This document shows positions 9,561-18,053 of a stretch of 64,000 bases of DNA, piece by piece. How positions within the stretch are numbered: position 1 is the stretch's first letter; every line of letters starts with the position of its first letter. The notes beneath the pieces were generated by a model, which saw nothing but the letters and a program-made list of their open reading frames with translations, searched no databases and was not told the origin of the DNA. This DNA comes from Bacteroidetes bacterium RIFCSPLOWO2_12_FULL_35_15 (GTDB lineage: Bacteria > Bacteroidota > Bacteroidia > 2-12-FULL-35-15), in assembly GCA_001769385.1 (NCBI GenBank), contig MEPB01000033.1:1-64000 (forward strand), in the 5' to 3' direction. A program made the position numbers and the translations under genes.

Positions 9561-11144
9561 CTATTTAATACTTGGCTCAGATGTTGATGTTTCGGGAACT
9601 ACTTTTATTCCATCAAAACGAATTTCAATATCATTTTTAAACAAAATGGTCAAAAACAAAAAACCCGTTTCCTCATAAAATCTCCATTCGCCTTCTTTGA
9701 ACCCTCCTACATATTTTCCTGTTTGTTTTTCTTTACCATTTGGGTAATAAAAAATTTGCATTCCATCGGGCACCCCATCAATAAATTTTCCAACAAAGCG
9801 TAGCTTTCCTGAATCGGTAAAATAATGTTTCCATTCGCCATCCCGTCTATCACCCTTATAAGAACCTTCTTCACGATAATCTCCGAGCTCCAGTATCCAG
9901 GGTCCTTCTTTTTGTCCGTCCACATAATCGCCTTTGGTAATTATTTTTCCGTTATCGCTATACTCTGTCATGGTACCATCCTGTAGATCATTCCTGTAAT
10001 TTTCCTCCCGCAATAAATTTCCACTTTCATAAAACCATTGCCAGGCACCTTGCGCCCTTCCCCGTTTATCATACTTTCCTTTTTGTTCTACCTTACCATT
10101 AGCATGATAAAATATCCATTCGCCAATCCGTTTTCCGTTCACATATTCGCCTTTTGATTTCAATTCTCCATTCGGATGATATTCTTTCCATGGCCCTTGC
10201 TGACGGCCCGCGGTATCTAAGATCCCTTCACCGGTTAAAACACCTTCCACATAAACCTTTGCAGCTATAACATTTCCTTCAGGAGAAAACACCCGATGAA
10301 TTCCTTCGGCAACACCATCTTTGTAAGTGCCTGTAAACTTAACAATACCACCAGGAAAATATTCTGTCCGCACATCGAGCTTTGCCAATTCAGGTGCATT
10401 GCTTTCAATAGCACCATTAATATATTTTGTAGTATTTAAAAGGCTTCCTTTTGTTGAATATTCTTTCAGGTAACCGTTCATTTTATCGTCAACATAAGTG
10501 ACTTCCGTTTTTAGGATACCTGTCGGATAAAATAGTTTCCAGGTACCTTGTTTCAAACCTTTTCCATCTCTGCGATTTATTTTTTCTTCCCGCTGAATAA
10601 AACCCATTTTATATTGAGTAAGCGTAATAATGGTACTGTCGGGTGCTAATTCGAAACCTGCTCCTTCTTCTTTTCCGGCAACAAAAGGAATAATTTGTTT
10701 TACTTTTCCCTCCCCGCCCGAACGACCAATATCTTCCGGTCGGGCAGGTTTATAGTAAGTGATAGTATTGCCCTGCTTCACATCATTCTCAAAATTCTCG
10801 GAGGTAATTAAAAAACCTTCTTTTGAATCAAACGTCTTCTTTGCTCCATTCTTCTTGCCATCTTTATAATTAAATTCAAATGCAAGTTTTCCTTGTTCAT
10901 TATAAAATTTCCAAATGCTATCGAGTTTAAAATTTTTGCGATTTCCTTCCGATTTTATTTTACCGTTTTCGGAATATGTCTTCCAATATCCATCAGGCTT
11001 TCCATCACGCATGGTACCTTCGCTGGAAATTTTTCCATTGTCATAATAAAAGGTATTATACCCGTTAGGATTTACATTCTGAGCAGGCTGTGCAAAAATT
11101 GCAACAGGAAGAAACAATAAAATAAATATAAAAAAACGGTACAT
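9561..11144 (-). CDS. Secreted long YwqK/MORN-type repeat protein
   Basis: A 527-residue protein with a signal peptide (MYRFFIFILLFLPVAIFAQ). About 18 tandem repeats of roughly 23 residues follow the pattern YYxNGKxxxEGxYxxGxxxGxW (for example YHPNGELKSKGEYVNGKRIG). It is a larger relative of the protein at 150-911. Its stop is only 10 bases before the kinase start, which suggests co-transcription. An extracytoplasmic repeat protein fixed to a cytoplasmic kinase is an unusual arrangement and the functional link is unknown. No enzyme motif is seen. Confidence 0.82.
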   Translation of the reverse strand: MYRFFIFILLFLPVAIFAQPAQNVNPNGYNTFYYDNGKISSEGTMRDGKPDGYWKTYSENGKIKSEGNRKNFKLDSIWKFYNEQGKLAFEFNYKDGKKNGAKKTFDSKEGFLITSENFENDVKQGNTITYYKPARPEDIGRSGGEGKVKQIIPFVAGKEEGAGFELAPDSTIITLTQYKMGFIQREEKINRRDGKGLKQGTWKLFYPTGILKTEVTYVDDKMNGYLKEYSTKGSLLNTTKYINGAIESNAPELAKLDVRTEYFPGGIVKFTGTYKDGVAEGIHRVFSPEGNVIAAKVYVEGVLTGEGILDTAGRQQGPWKEYHPNGELKSKGEYVNGKRIGEWIFYHANGKVEQKGKYDKRGRAQGAWQWFYESGNLLREENYRNDLQDGTMTEYSDNGKIITKGDYVDGQKEGPWILELGDYREEGSYKGDRRDGEWKHYFTDSGKLRFVGKFIDGVPDGMQIFYYPNGKEKQTGKYVGGFKEGEWRFYEETGFLFLTILFKNDIEIRFDGIKVVPETSTSEPSIK

Positions 11145-11221
11145 AGAAAAAAGAATTCGAATCCAACAAAATTAAACAATTTAGAGGAGTTTAGAAAGGA
11201 AAAAAACGGGTATGCAAACGC

Positions 11222-13186
11222 TTATTTATTTGAAGAAAAAGTAGAAATGGCAATGATCTGTATTTTCCGCTCTAAAGCAGCCGCAGGACTGTAAACAGAG
11301 TTTTTTGTGTCGTAATAATCATCGCTTACATTTGGCCGGGCTTTTAACTCACCAATATCTTCATTAAAAAACGTGATGCTTCCTTCGGCCAGATTTTGAT
11401 TGTCCACATATTTTACAAATACTCCATTCTGATATTCCATAAAATAATTTCTAAGGCTTGATATTCTTCTTTTTGCAAGATTCACATTATAGTCGGTAGA
11501 GGCTAAGGGACTGCAATATCCTTTCATGGTAATAGTTACTTTTTCGCTGTCTTTCAATACTTTTAAGAGTAATTGTGCAAATTTTTCCAGGTCCTGCATT
11601 CCGGCATCAACGCTATCATCAAACAAATTATCAATATCATTATAGGCCCGTTCCAGTTCTTTATCCTTAGCCCCTTTTGAATATTCCTTTTTGTATTGTT
11701 CGCGCATTACTGAATAATCTTCATACGTTTTTTTATAATTTTTTTCGGTAGTTATAGCGAGCGTTTTTTTGTCGGGCTCATCATTATGAAAATACAAAGT
11801 AAGAGGAACCAATAATTTCATTTGCGTGATAAAAATCTGTGTACTATCAACCTTTTTAGGTGGTTCGTTGATCTGTGGAATTTCAAACATATAAATATCA
11901 TTGCAACAACTTTCTTTTTCTTCGAAGTAAGAACCAATACGATTGGATGAAATAAAAGCTTCTGTTCTTTTTGAGTTGATACTGAAATATATATCGTTGT
12001 AATTACTATTGATTGGTAAGCCAAGATTTTGAGGCTCACCTAATTCATTGTTCTTATATTCGCTTTTAAAAATATCAAAACCTCCCAGGCCTTTGTGCCA
12101 GGTAGAGCTAAAAAATAATTCCTGGCAAGGGTTACAATAAAACGGAGTAATTTCATCTTCCATTGAATTTACTTTTTTTCCTGCATTAACAGGTTTTTCA
12201 TACGAGCCGTCAGCATTAATTTTACTGTGCCATATATCTAACTTCCCTTCTCCACCCGGACGGTTTGATGCAAAAAATAATACTTCCTGTTCACCCATGA
12301 AGCCAATAGCAGGTTGTGTATTGGTATACCCTTTCATATTTATTTCAGAAGGTAATTTCTGTAATGATTGCCAATGTCCGTTCTTAAAACCAGAAGAATA
12401 AATTTCACACATAAAATCCTGCATATTTTTTTGTTCACATCGTGTGATGTAAACTTTCGTAAAATCTGTATTAAAGGATGTGTTTGCATTGTGTATGCCT
12501 TCTTTATTAAAAAGGGTATCCAGCTCGTTTGCTTTCTGAAATCCAATAGTGTCTTGAATTGAAGTATAGATCTTATTGTAATTAACATTATGTTTTTTAT
12601 CTCTGTCTTTTGTATCCCGCAAGGATGAAAAATATAAAATACTATCCATTTGAATGGGCGCATATTCCGATACTTTGCTATTTACGGTGCTATCCAGATG
12701 GATTATCGATATACTCTTATCGGGACTGACTGTTAACAGTTGCGCATAGTCACAAGCAAGAACTTCCTGATTTGCTTTTAAAACAAAATAATCGTTCTTC
12801 TTTTTCTTGTTTTTTTTGGCGTATTTATCAAAAAGTTTTTTTGCTTCTTTATATTTTCCTTCTGTTTTTTTGATGCTTGCCAGCCAAAATGCACATTCCG
12901 GGAACAGTCTTCCTTGGGCATCAGCCTTATAAACTTTACTATACCAGTGGTCGGCAATGGCATAATCATAATTTAAACGACTCGCATCTGCATATTTATA
13001 TTGAATAGTAATATCACTGGAATCCTGCAATATAGCTTTGTTATAATAAATTGCAGCACCGAAATAATCATTATCAGCAATCGCTTTATCGCCATCGGCT
13101 AAAAGTTTTTTTAGATTTTGAGCTGACAGAGAAGAACCGAGAAACAAGAGGCAAGATACAAGATACAGGACAAATCTTGTTTTCAT
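11222..13186 (-). CDS. PorE-like OmpA/PD40 protein of the T9SS/gliding block
   Basis: A 654-residue protein starting at the ATG that opens a signal peptide (MKTRFVLYLVSCLLFLGSSLSAQ). An in-frame ATG at 13222 would put 12 extra residues before it. TPR-like helices lie at about 25-120. A WD40/PD40 beta-propeller follows (IGFMGEQEVLFFASNRPGGEGKLDIW, FFSSTWHKGLGGFDIFKS). The C-terminal OmpA-like peptidoglycan-binding motif is near residue 550-580 (GYCSPLASTDYNVNLAKRR). This order matches PorE and related OmpA proteins that anchor T9SS assemblies. It follows the PorP gene directly, supporting a PorP-PorE-like functional pair in the outer membrane/periplasm. Confidence 0.88.
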   Translation of the reverse strand: MKTRFVLYLVSCLLFLGSSLSAQNLKKLLADGDKAIADNDYFGAAIYYNKAILQDSSDITIQYKYADASRLNYDYAIADHWYSKVYKADAQGRLFPECAFWLASIKKTEGKYKEAKKLFDKYAKKNKKKKNDYFVLKANQEVLACDYAQLLTVSPDKSISIIHLDSTVNSKVSEYAPIQMDSILYFSSLRDTKDRDKKHNVNYNKIYTSIQDTIGFQKANELDTLFNKEGIHNANTSFNTDFTKVYITRCEQKNMQDFMCEIYSSGFKNGHWQSLQKLPSEINMKGYTNTQPAIGFMGEQEVLFFASNRPGGEGKLDIWHSKINADGSYEKPVNAGKKVNSMEDEITPFYCNPCQELFFSSTWHKGLGGFDIFKSEYKNNELGEPQNLGLPINSNYNDIYFSINSKRTEAFISSNRIGSYFEEKESCCNDIYMFEIPQINEPPKKVDSTQIFITQMKLLVPLTLYFHNDEPDKKTLAITTEKNYKKTYEDYSVMREQYKKEYSKGAKDKELERAYNDIDNLFDDSVDAGMQDLEKFAQLLLKVLKDSEKVTITMKGYCSPLASTDYNVNLAKRRISSLRNYFMEYQNGVFVKYVDNQNLAEGSITFFNEDIGELKARPNVSDDYYDTKNSVYSPAAALERKIQIIAISTFSSNK

Positions 13187-13225
13187 AATACAATTATTTT
13201 TAGCTCCACTTTTTAAAACCATACA

Positions 13226-14305
13226 CTACATGTAAATTGGACAAACGCGTTTTTTAGCAACAAAGGGTGCAACTTTTTTGAATATATATATTATCGAAAT
13301 TTCAAATCCACCACGATGATTTGTTGCTGCTATTAATTTAGATGTATTTACATCATAACTTATTCCCACATTAAAATTGCGATAATCCAAGTTTGCAACA
13401 ACAATAAAAGCATCTTTCAAACGATAAAAACCACCCAATGAAATTGCTGTTGGAATACCATTAACAGGTTTTAAATAATATTTTCCAAACAAGCCAACAA
13501 CCGTTTCATTAAACTTGCCTTGGCGCTGATATAAAATTGTTGGAACAACATCTAATTGTGCTGCAACGGGGAATTCAGCCATCCCACTGAATGTTGTCTT
13601 AATATCCAATTTAATATCTCTGTTAGTAAAAAAAGATTGTTTGGGTCTGTTTAAATGAAAAGCAGAGAAACCGATATTTATTTGGGTTCTCTGTGTTTTT
13701 CTCCACAGGTAAGCCATGCCGGCACCCAGATCAAAATAAGTTATGCGGGTTGTATTGAAATTTTCTCCACTTCCTAAAACCGCATTATAATGATCGCCAT
13801 CGTATTGATTATCGAAAGTTAACGCGTTCACATTAAAACTTTTTGTGGTCACACCTGGCTGAACAGCAATAGAAATAAAATTTGTAGAATCATTGCTTAA
13901 TTTTTTTATATACGAAGCAGATGCAAAAACCTGTGTTGTTGAAAATTTTGAATCGCCTGCTTTATCTGTGTTTACTATCATTCCAAGCGCAGGAACATCA
14001 TTTTTCAATTTCGTTTTTAAGCGAGTATCTGTTGCTAAGGAATAAGTAGTATAAGGAACCGGAATTACAGACCATTGACTTCTATGATTACCCACGAAGC
14101 GCCAATCGCCATCAAACATACCGGTTTGAGCAGGATTCAGATTTTGCGGGGATGCATTGAATTGGGAAAAATGAATGTCCTGCGCAAAGACCTCTCCCCC
14201 AGCGCCTTTCCAAAGAAAAAAAAGAAATAACAAAACACCTCTCCCTAACTCTCTCCACAGGAGAGGGAAGTGGTACTTGCTAATTTTATCTTTTATTTTT
14301 TTCAT
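13226..14305 (-). CDS. PorP/SprF-family T9SS outer-membrane protein
   Basis: A 359-residue protein of the PorP/SprF family, which accompanies T9SS-secreted gliding adhesins. The mature start is typical (AQDIHFSQFNASPQNLNPAQTG), followed by barrel strands (WSVIPVPYTTYSLATDT, GAGMAYLWR, FSAFHLNRPKQSFF). The N-terminus is odd. Residues from about 12 to 41, including the hydrophobic core of the signal peptide (LLWRELGRGVLLFLFFLWKG), are encoded by two copies of the palindromic CTCTCC-type repeat. The gene lies just upstream of the PorE-like gene and just downstream of the giant gliding-type protein, which is the usual context. Spacing to the PorE-like protein is short, so they are probably one transcript. 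Confidence 0.9.
   Translation of the reverse strand: MKKIKDKISKYHFPLLWRELGRGVLLFLFFLWKGAGGEVFAQDIHFSQFNASPQNLNPAQTGMFDGDWRFVGNHRSQWSVIPVPYTTYSLATDTRLKTKLKNDVPALGMIVNTDKAGDSKFSTTQVFASASYIKKLSNDSTNFISIAVQPGVTTKSFNVNALTFDNQYDGDHYNAVLGSGENFNTTRITYFDLGAGMAYLWRKTQRTQINIGFSAFHLNRPKQSFFTNRDIKLDIKTTFSGMAEFPVAAQLDVVPTILYQRQGKFNETVVGLFGKYYLKPVNGIPTAISLGGFYRLKDAFIVVANLDYRNFNVGISYDVNTSKLIAATNHRGGFEISIIYIFKKVAPFVAKKRVCPIYM
14191..14270. repeat. Two C-rich REP-like palindromes in the PorP signal peptide
   Basis: One truncated unit (cctctcccccagcgcctttc, from 14191) and one full unit at 14238-14270 with stem CTCTCC (14251-14256), loop ACA, stem GGAGAG. They lie inside the 5' part of the PorP coding sequence and are read in frame. 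Confidence 0.75.
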
Positions 14306-14330
14306 TACACTTTATTCTTTTACGTTTCGC

Positions 14331-14364
14331 CTGCTCTCCTGTGGAGAGGAGATTAAAAGGAGAA
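14331..14364. repeat. Inverted copy of the CTCTCC/GGAGAG palindrome
   Basis: Stem CTCTCC (14334-14339), loop TGT, stem GGAGAG (14343-14348), followed by a GGAGA motif. It is the inverted partner of the copy at 14238-14270. The two flank the PorP start codon and sit before the next gene upstream. Confidence 0.75.
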
Positions 14365-14370
14365 GTCTTT

Positions 14371-17300
14371 TTACCTTACCAACGTTACGTTTCCTTGTTT
14401 TTTTAATTCGTTTCCATTATAACACTTAGCTTTCAGATACCAGGCAAATACAGCCGGGTCCGCTTTCATTCCTTTGTATATACCATCCCAGCCTTTTGTA
14501 ATATCTGTTGTTTCAAATACCATTTCTCCCCAACGGTTATATACTCCAAAATACAATTCGGTTAATTCATTTCCTCTGACAAATAAAATATCATTTTGTC
14601 CGTCATTATTCGGAGTAAACGTATTCGGTATAAACACGTCCTCGGTATTGCATTTCATGGAAATAACATAGATTGTTACTGTAGCAGCTACAATACAACC
14701 CGCGCTATTTGTAATGGTCACAGTATATGTTGTGGTATGTTCAGGTGTAGCAATGGGATTAAAAGAAATGGGATTACTTAATCCGGCTGAAGGACTCCAT
14801 GTAATTTGCAATGTAGTATCTGTTATTGCATGGATTATTGTTGATTGCCCCAGATCTAATGTATCATCATCCACTGTTGCTGTTAATACTAATGTTGATG
14901 GATCTATTACAAAAACAGTTGTTGACAATGTTTGAATACAGGTATCGCCCAGCGGGTTTACAGAGGAAACAATAACAGTATAAATAGTAGTTGAGTCAGG
15001 TGTTGCAATTGGATTTGGAATATTCGGATTGCTTAATTCTGTTGGTGGCGACCAACTATAAGCATATCCACCGGAAGCGATTAATTGAGAACTGTTACCA
15101 TTACAAATCGTTGAGTTCGGATTTATTACTACCGGGTTTGAACCAGCAAAATCAACCTGTACTATTGTTGTGTCTTTACAGCCATTTATTGTTGACGTAA
15201 TTAATTGAACATTGTATGTTCCGGTGGAATCATACAAATGTGTTGGATTTTGAACAATTGACGAATCGCCATCATCAAAATACCATAACCATGAAACAGG
15301 TGCAACAGCAGAAGAATCAAAGAAAGCAGCCTGATTGGTGCAGGGTGTGGTAACAACATTAAAATCAGCAGTAATTGCCGGATAAACCGTAACGTATTGA
15401 AATGCGGTATCCCACACATTACAACTTGCAGGATTGTTTACAAACAACTGAACCAAATATGTTCCCGGGGTTGGAAATATTCTTATCGGGTCGAAAACCG
15501 AGGCTGTAGTATCTCCATTTCCAAAATCCCATAAATAATTTCCTCCTTGTGTGCTTTGATTATCGAAGTGAACAGTAAGTGGTGCGCATCCATCATAATA
15601 ATTTACTGTAAAATTTGCATCTGCAATAGCAACCTGAAAATCAAATTTGAATGTCCCGTTATTACAATTAGAGTTCATGTTAATTCCTGTTGAAGGAACA
15701 CTTGGATTATAAGGAGAATATATTGGAGATGTGTATGGCCAGGAACCTGCAGTTACCGGAAAATCATCGTTTCCGCCACACCCTGCACAAACCGATTGGT
15801 AAATTATTCCCTTTTTATCAAAGCGGCTAGTACCTCCGTCAACATGTTCCCTGCTTGACGCTCCACCAAAATAAGTTGCATAAAGTAATGAATTTGCATT
15901 TGTGGAGAGCACAAATAAATAAAAATTAAATCCGTCAGTGCTTGGTTGAATTGCATTAGCTGTCAGCGGCATTCCGGTAGTCGGGAAACCGGAAATAATA
16001 TTTCCTCCCCAACCTGAAACATAAATATTTTCACAATAATCCACCAGAAAGGCCGAAGGAGAAATATTTGGCAGTCCATTTCCATTCCCAAACACAGTAG
16101 AAAAAATTAATGTGTTTAAGGAATCATTCATTTTTGAAATGAACTGGCCGCTATTCGGATTATTATAAACACCCGCAGTTATTGGCATAACACCCTCTGT
16201 TTGCCCAACAACATAAACATTGTTATTTTTATCTAACTGCACAAAATAATTTTGATCATATACACCTGTACCCCAATAAGTGGATTGTAAAATGGCGGTT
16301 CCATCCTTATTGATCTTGGTAATGTATCCATCTGCTTTACCTCCATTGTAGGTAGGTTTTAAAACACCTGTGGTTGTCGGGAAATCAGAACTGCGTGTAC
16401 CACCTGTAATATATAAATTTGTAGAGTCATCCAGTGCTAAGGCATAACCTGCATCATTATCAGTTCCCCCTAAATAAGTACTCCACAGCAATTGAGATAA
16501 ATCACTATTAAATTTAAAAGCAACGGCATCCTGCTCTCCACCCAGTGTATTATCAAAGCCGTTAACAATAGGGAAATTGGAAGAGCGTGTAGAACTTGCT
16601 ATGTAAACATTGCCAAACTGATCAACATTTATTTCACCACGATATTGGTCTCCATAATTGTATTGCAATGAATCAGGAGGAAATTCATACGAACTAATTG
16701 CGGGGATAAAAACACTATCATTATTCACGTTCACACCATCATTCAAACTGCCGCCTATGTATGTTGAGGCCAATAAGGATGTTCCTGTAGCATTAAATTT
16801 TGCAACATATATATCTGTTCCGTTATCAAAATAACTACCATTGTAAACAAAACGAAGTAAGATTCCACCATTAAAAGTTGCATCGTAGGCATTGGTTGTT
16901 ATGGGAAAATCGGAAGAGCCGGTTGCTCCATATAAGAACAGGTTATTCTGAGCATCTACTACCAGACTAGTAACAATTTCGGTACTCGTAGCTCCACCTA
17001 AATAAGTAGAATATTGTAAAAATGTACCTGATGAATCATATTTTGTAATAACTACATCTGTTCTGCCATAAGCTGTTGCTCCATTAAATGAAACATCATA
17101 CACCCCGGGAGTTGTAGGGAATCCGATATCAAAACAGGTGCCTCCTGAATATAAATTTCCCTGAGAATCATACGTTGCAGTCATTCCGAAGTTATCAGCT
17201 GTTGAACCGGAAGAACAGGCAAATACAAGAATTGGATCGATTACTAATTCAAAACCCTTATCATATCCCTGAGGAAAATAAAAACTTACCGTTGAATTTT

Positions 17301-17988
17301 TCAAAACAAATTCGCAAGGAACATTTACTCTTTTTCCACCGATCCATTGATAGGCAAAAGGTTGTTCTTCCGTCATTTCATTCACACTTGTTTTTATTTT
17401 TAATGCTCCCTTTTCCAGTGAAAGAGTCGTGAGACCTTCATAAAAAAGTTGTATGTCATTTGTGTTTCCCTGAGGTGCAACAATAAAATTATATTTCACA
17501 CTGTTCTGAAAACCGAGAACTTGCAAATCAATTTTTTCATAAATATTTTTATAATTTACTTCTTTATAATTTTTTGCATTGCCCACCCATTTACTTTTAT
17601 CTTTACCAATAAAGTAATTGCAATAGTCCGGTGTCACTGTTTTTGCAGAGGTAGAAACATTTTGTTGTGCATTCAAAAATGTCATTCGAAAAGCATGGGA
17701 ACGAATTGGTTTTAGCGCTTTTTCAGAAATGTTTTTTCCTCCTTGTCCATGACTTTCCCGCAATGTTTCTTTATCATAAAAATTATAAGTAAAGGCGTTT
17801 TTTTCAAGAAACAATGCTCCACCATCAAGTTGAGCACGATAAATTATTTTTTTATCCCATTGATTTTTATTCTCTGTGAACTTAATGGTGTTTTGGGGTG
17901 GAGGGGTTTTAATGCCTCCGGCAAAGCCATTTGAAATAATTGCAAATAGGAAAATTAAAATAAAATATGTTTTAACTATTTGCTTCAT
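14371..17988 (-). CDS. Giant secreted protein: DUF7948, SBBP repeats, PKD, gliding C-terminal domain
   Basis: A 1205-residue protein with a signal peptide (MKQIVKTYFILIFLFAIISNGFA). The N-terminal domain is DUF7948-like (IKFTENKNQWDKKIIYRAQL). Beta-propeller-type SBBP repeats follow (YSTYLGG..., LLASTYIGGS..., WSTYLGGTDNDAGYALALD). One or two PKD domains are next (YLWDFGNGDTTASVFDP, WLWYFDDGDSSIVQNPTH). The C-terminal gliding-motility/T9SS type B domain reads FIPNTFTPNNDGQNDILF and VYNRWGEMVFET. It is therefore exported by the T9SS and surface-bound or released. It is the first of three tandem paralogues and directly precedes PorP, the usual accessory of such proteins. The ligand is unknown. 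Confidence 0.9.
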   Translation of the reverse strand: MKQIVKTYFILIFLFAIISNGFAGGIKTPPPQNTIKFTENKNQWDKKIIYRAQLDGGALFLEKNAFTYNFYDKETLRESHGQGGKNISEKALKPIRSHAFRMTFLNAQQNVSTSAKTVTPDYCNYFIGKDKSKWVGNAKNYKEVNYKNIYEKIDLQVLGFQNSVKYNFIVAPQGNTNDIQLFYEGLTTLSLEKGALKIKTSVNEMTEEQPFAYQWIGGKRVNVPCEFVLKNSTVSFYFPQGYDKGFELVIDPILVFACSSGSTADNFGMTATYDSQGNLYSGGTCFDIGFPTTPGVYDVSFNGATAYGRTDVVITKYDSSGTFLQYSTYLGGATSTEIVTSLVVDAQNNLFLYGATGSSDFPITTNAYDATFNGGILLRFVYNGSYFDNGTDIYVAKFNATGTSLLASTYIGGSLNDGVNVNNDSVFIPAISSYEFPPDSLQYNYGDQYRGEINVDQFGNVYIASSTRSSNFPIVNGFDNTLGGEQDAVAFKFNSDLSQLLWSTYLGGTDNDAGYALALDDSTNLYITGGTRSSDFPTTTGVLKPTYNGGKADGYITKINKDGTAILQSTYWGTGVYDQNYFVQLDKNNNVYVVGQTEGVMPITAGVYNNPNSGQFISKMNDSLNTLIFSTVFGNGNGLPNISPSAFLVDYCENIYVSGWGGNIISGFPTTGMPLTANAIQPSTDGFNFYLFVLSTNANSLLYATYFGGASSREHVDGGTSRFDKKGIIYQSVCAGCGGNDDFPVTAGSWPYTSPIYSPYNPSVPSTGINMNSNCNNGTFKFDFQVAIADANFTVNYYDGCAPLTVHFDNQSTQGGNYLWDFGNGDTTASVFDPIRIFPTPGTYLVQLFVNNPASCNVWDTAFQYVTVYPAITADFNVVTTPCTNQAAFFDSSAVAPVSWLWYFDDGDSSIVQNPTHLYDSTGTYNVQLITSTINGCKDTTIVQVDFAGSNPVVINPNSTICNGNSSQLIASGGYAYSWSPPTELSNPNIPNPIATPDSTTIYTVIVSSVNPLGDTCIQTLSTTVFVIDPSTLVLTATVDDDTLDLGQSTIIHAITDTTLQITWSPSAGLSNPISFNPIATPEHTTTYTVTITNSAGCIVAATVTIYVISMKCNTEDVFIPNTFTPNNDGQNDILFVRGNELTELYFGVYNRWGEMVFETTDITKGWDGIYKGMKADPAVFAWYLKAKCYNGNELKKQGNVTLVR

Positions 17989-18053
17989 CCGAAGTATTCG
18001 TTATTGAATTTGTTTAAATGTTATTATCAAATAAAAAAAAATTACAGGCTACA

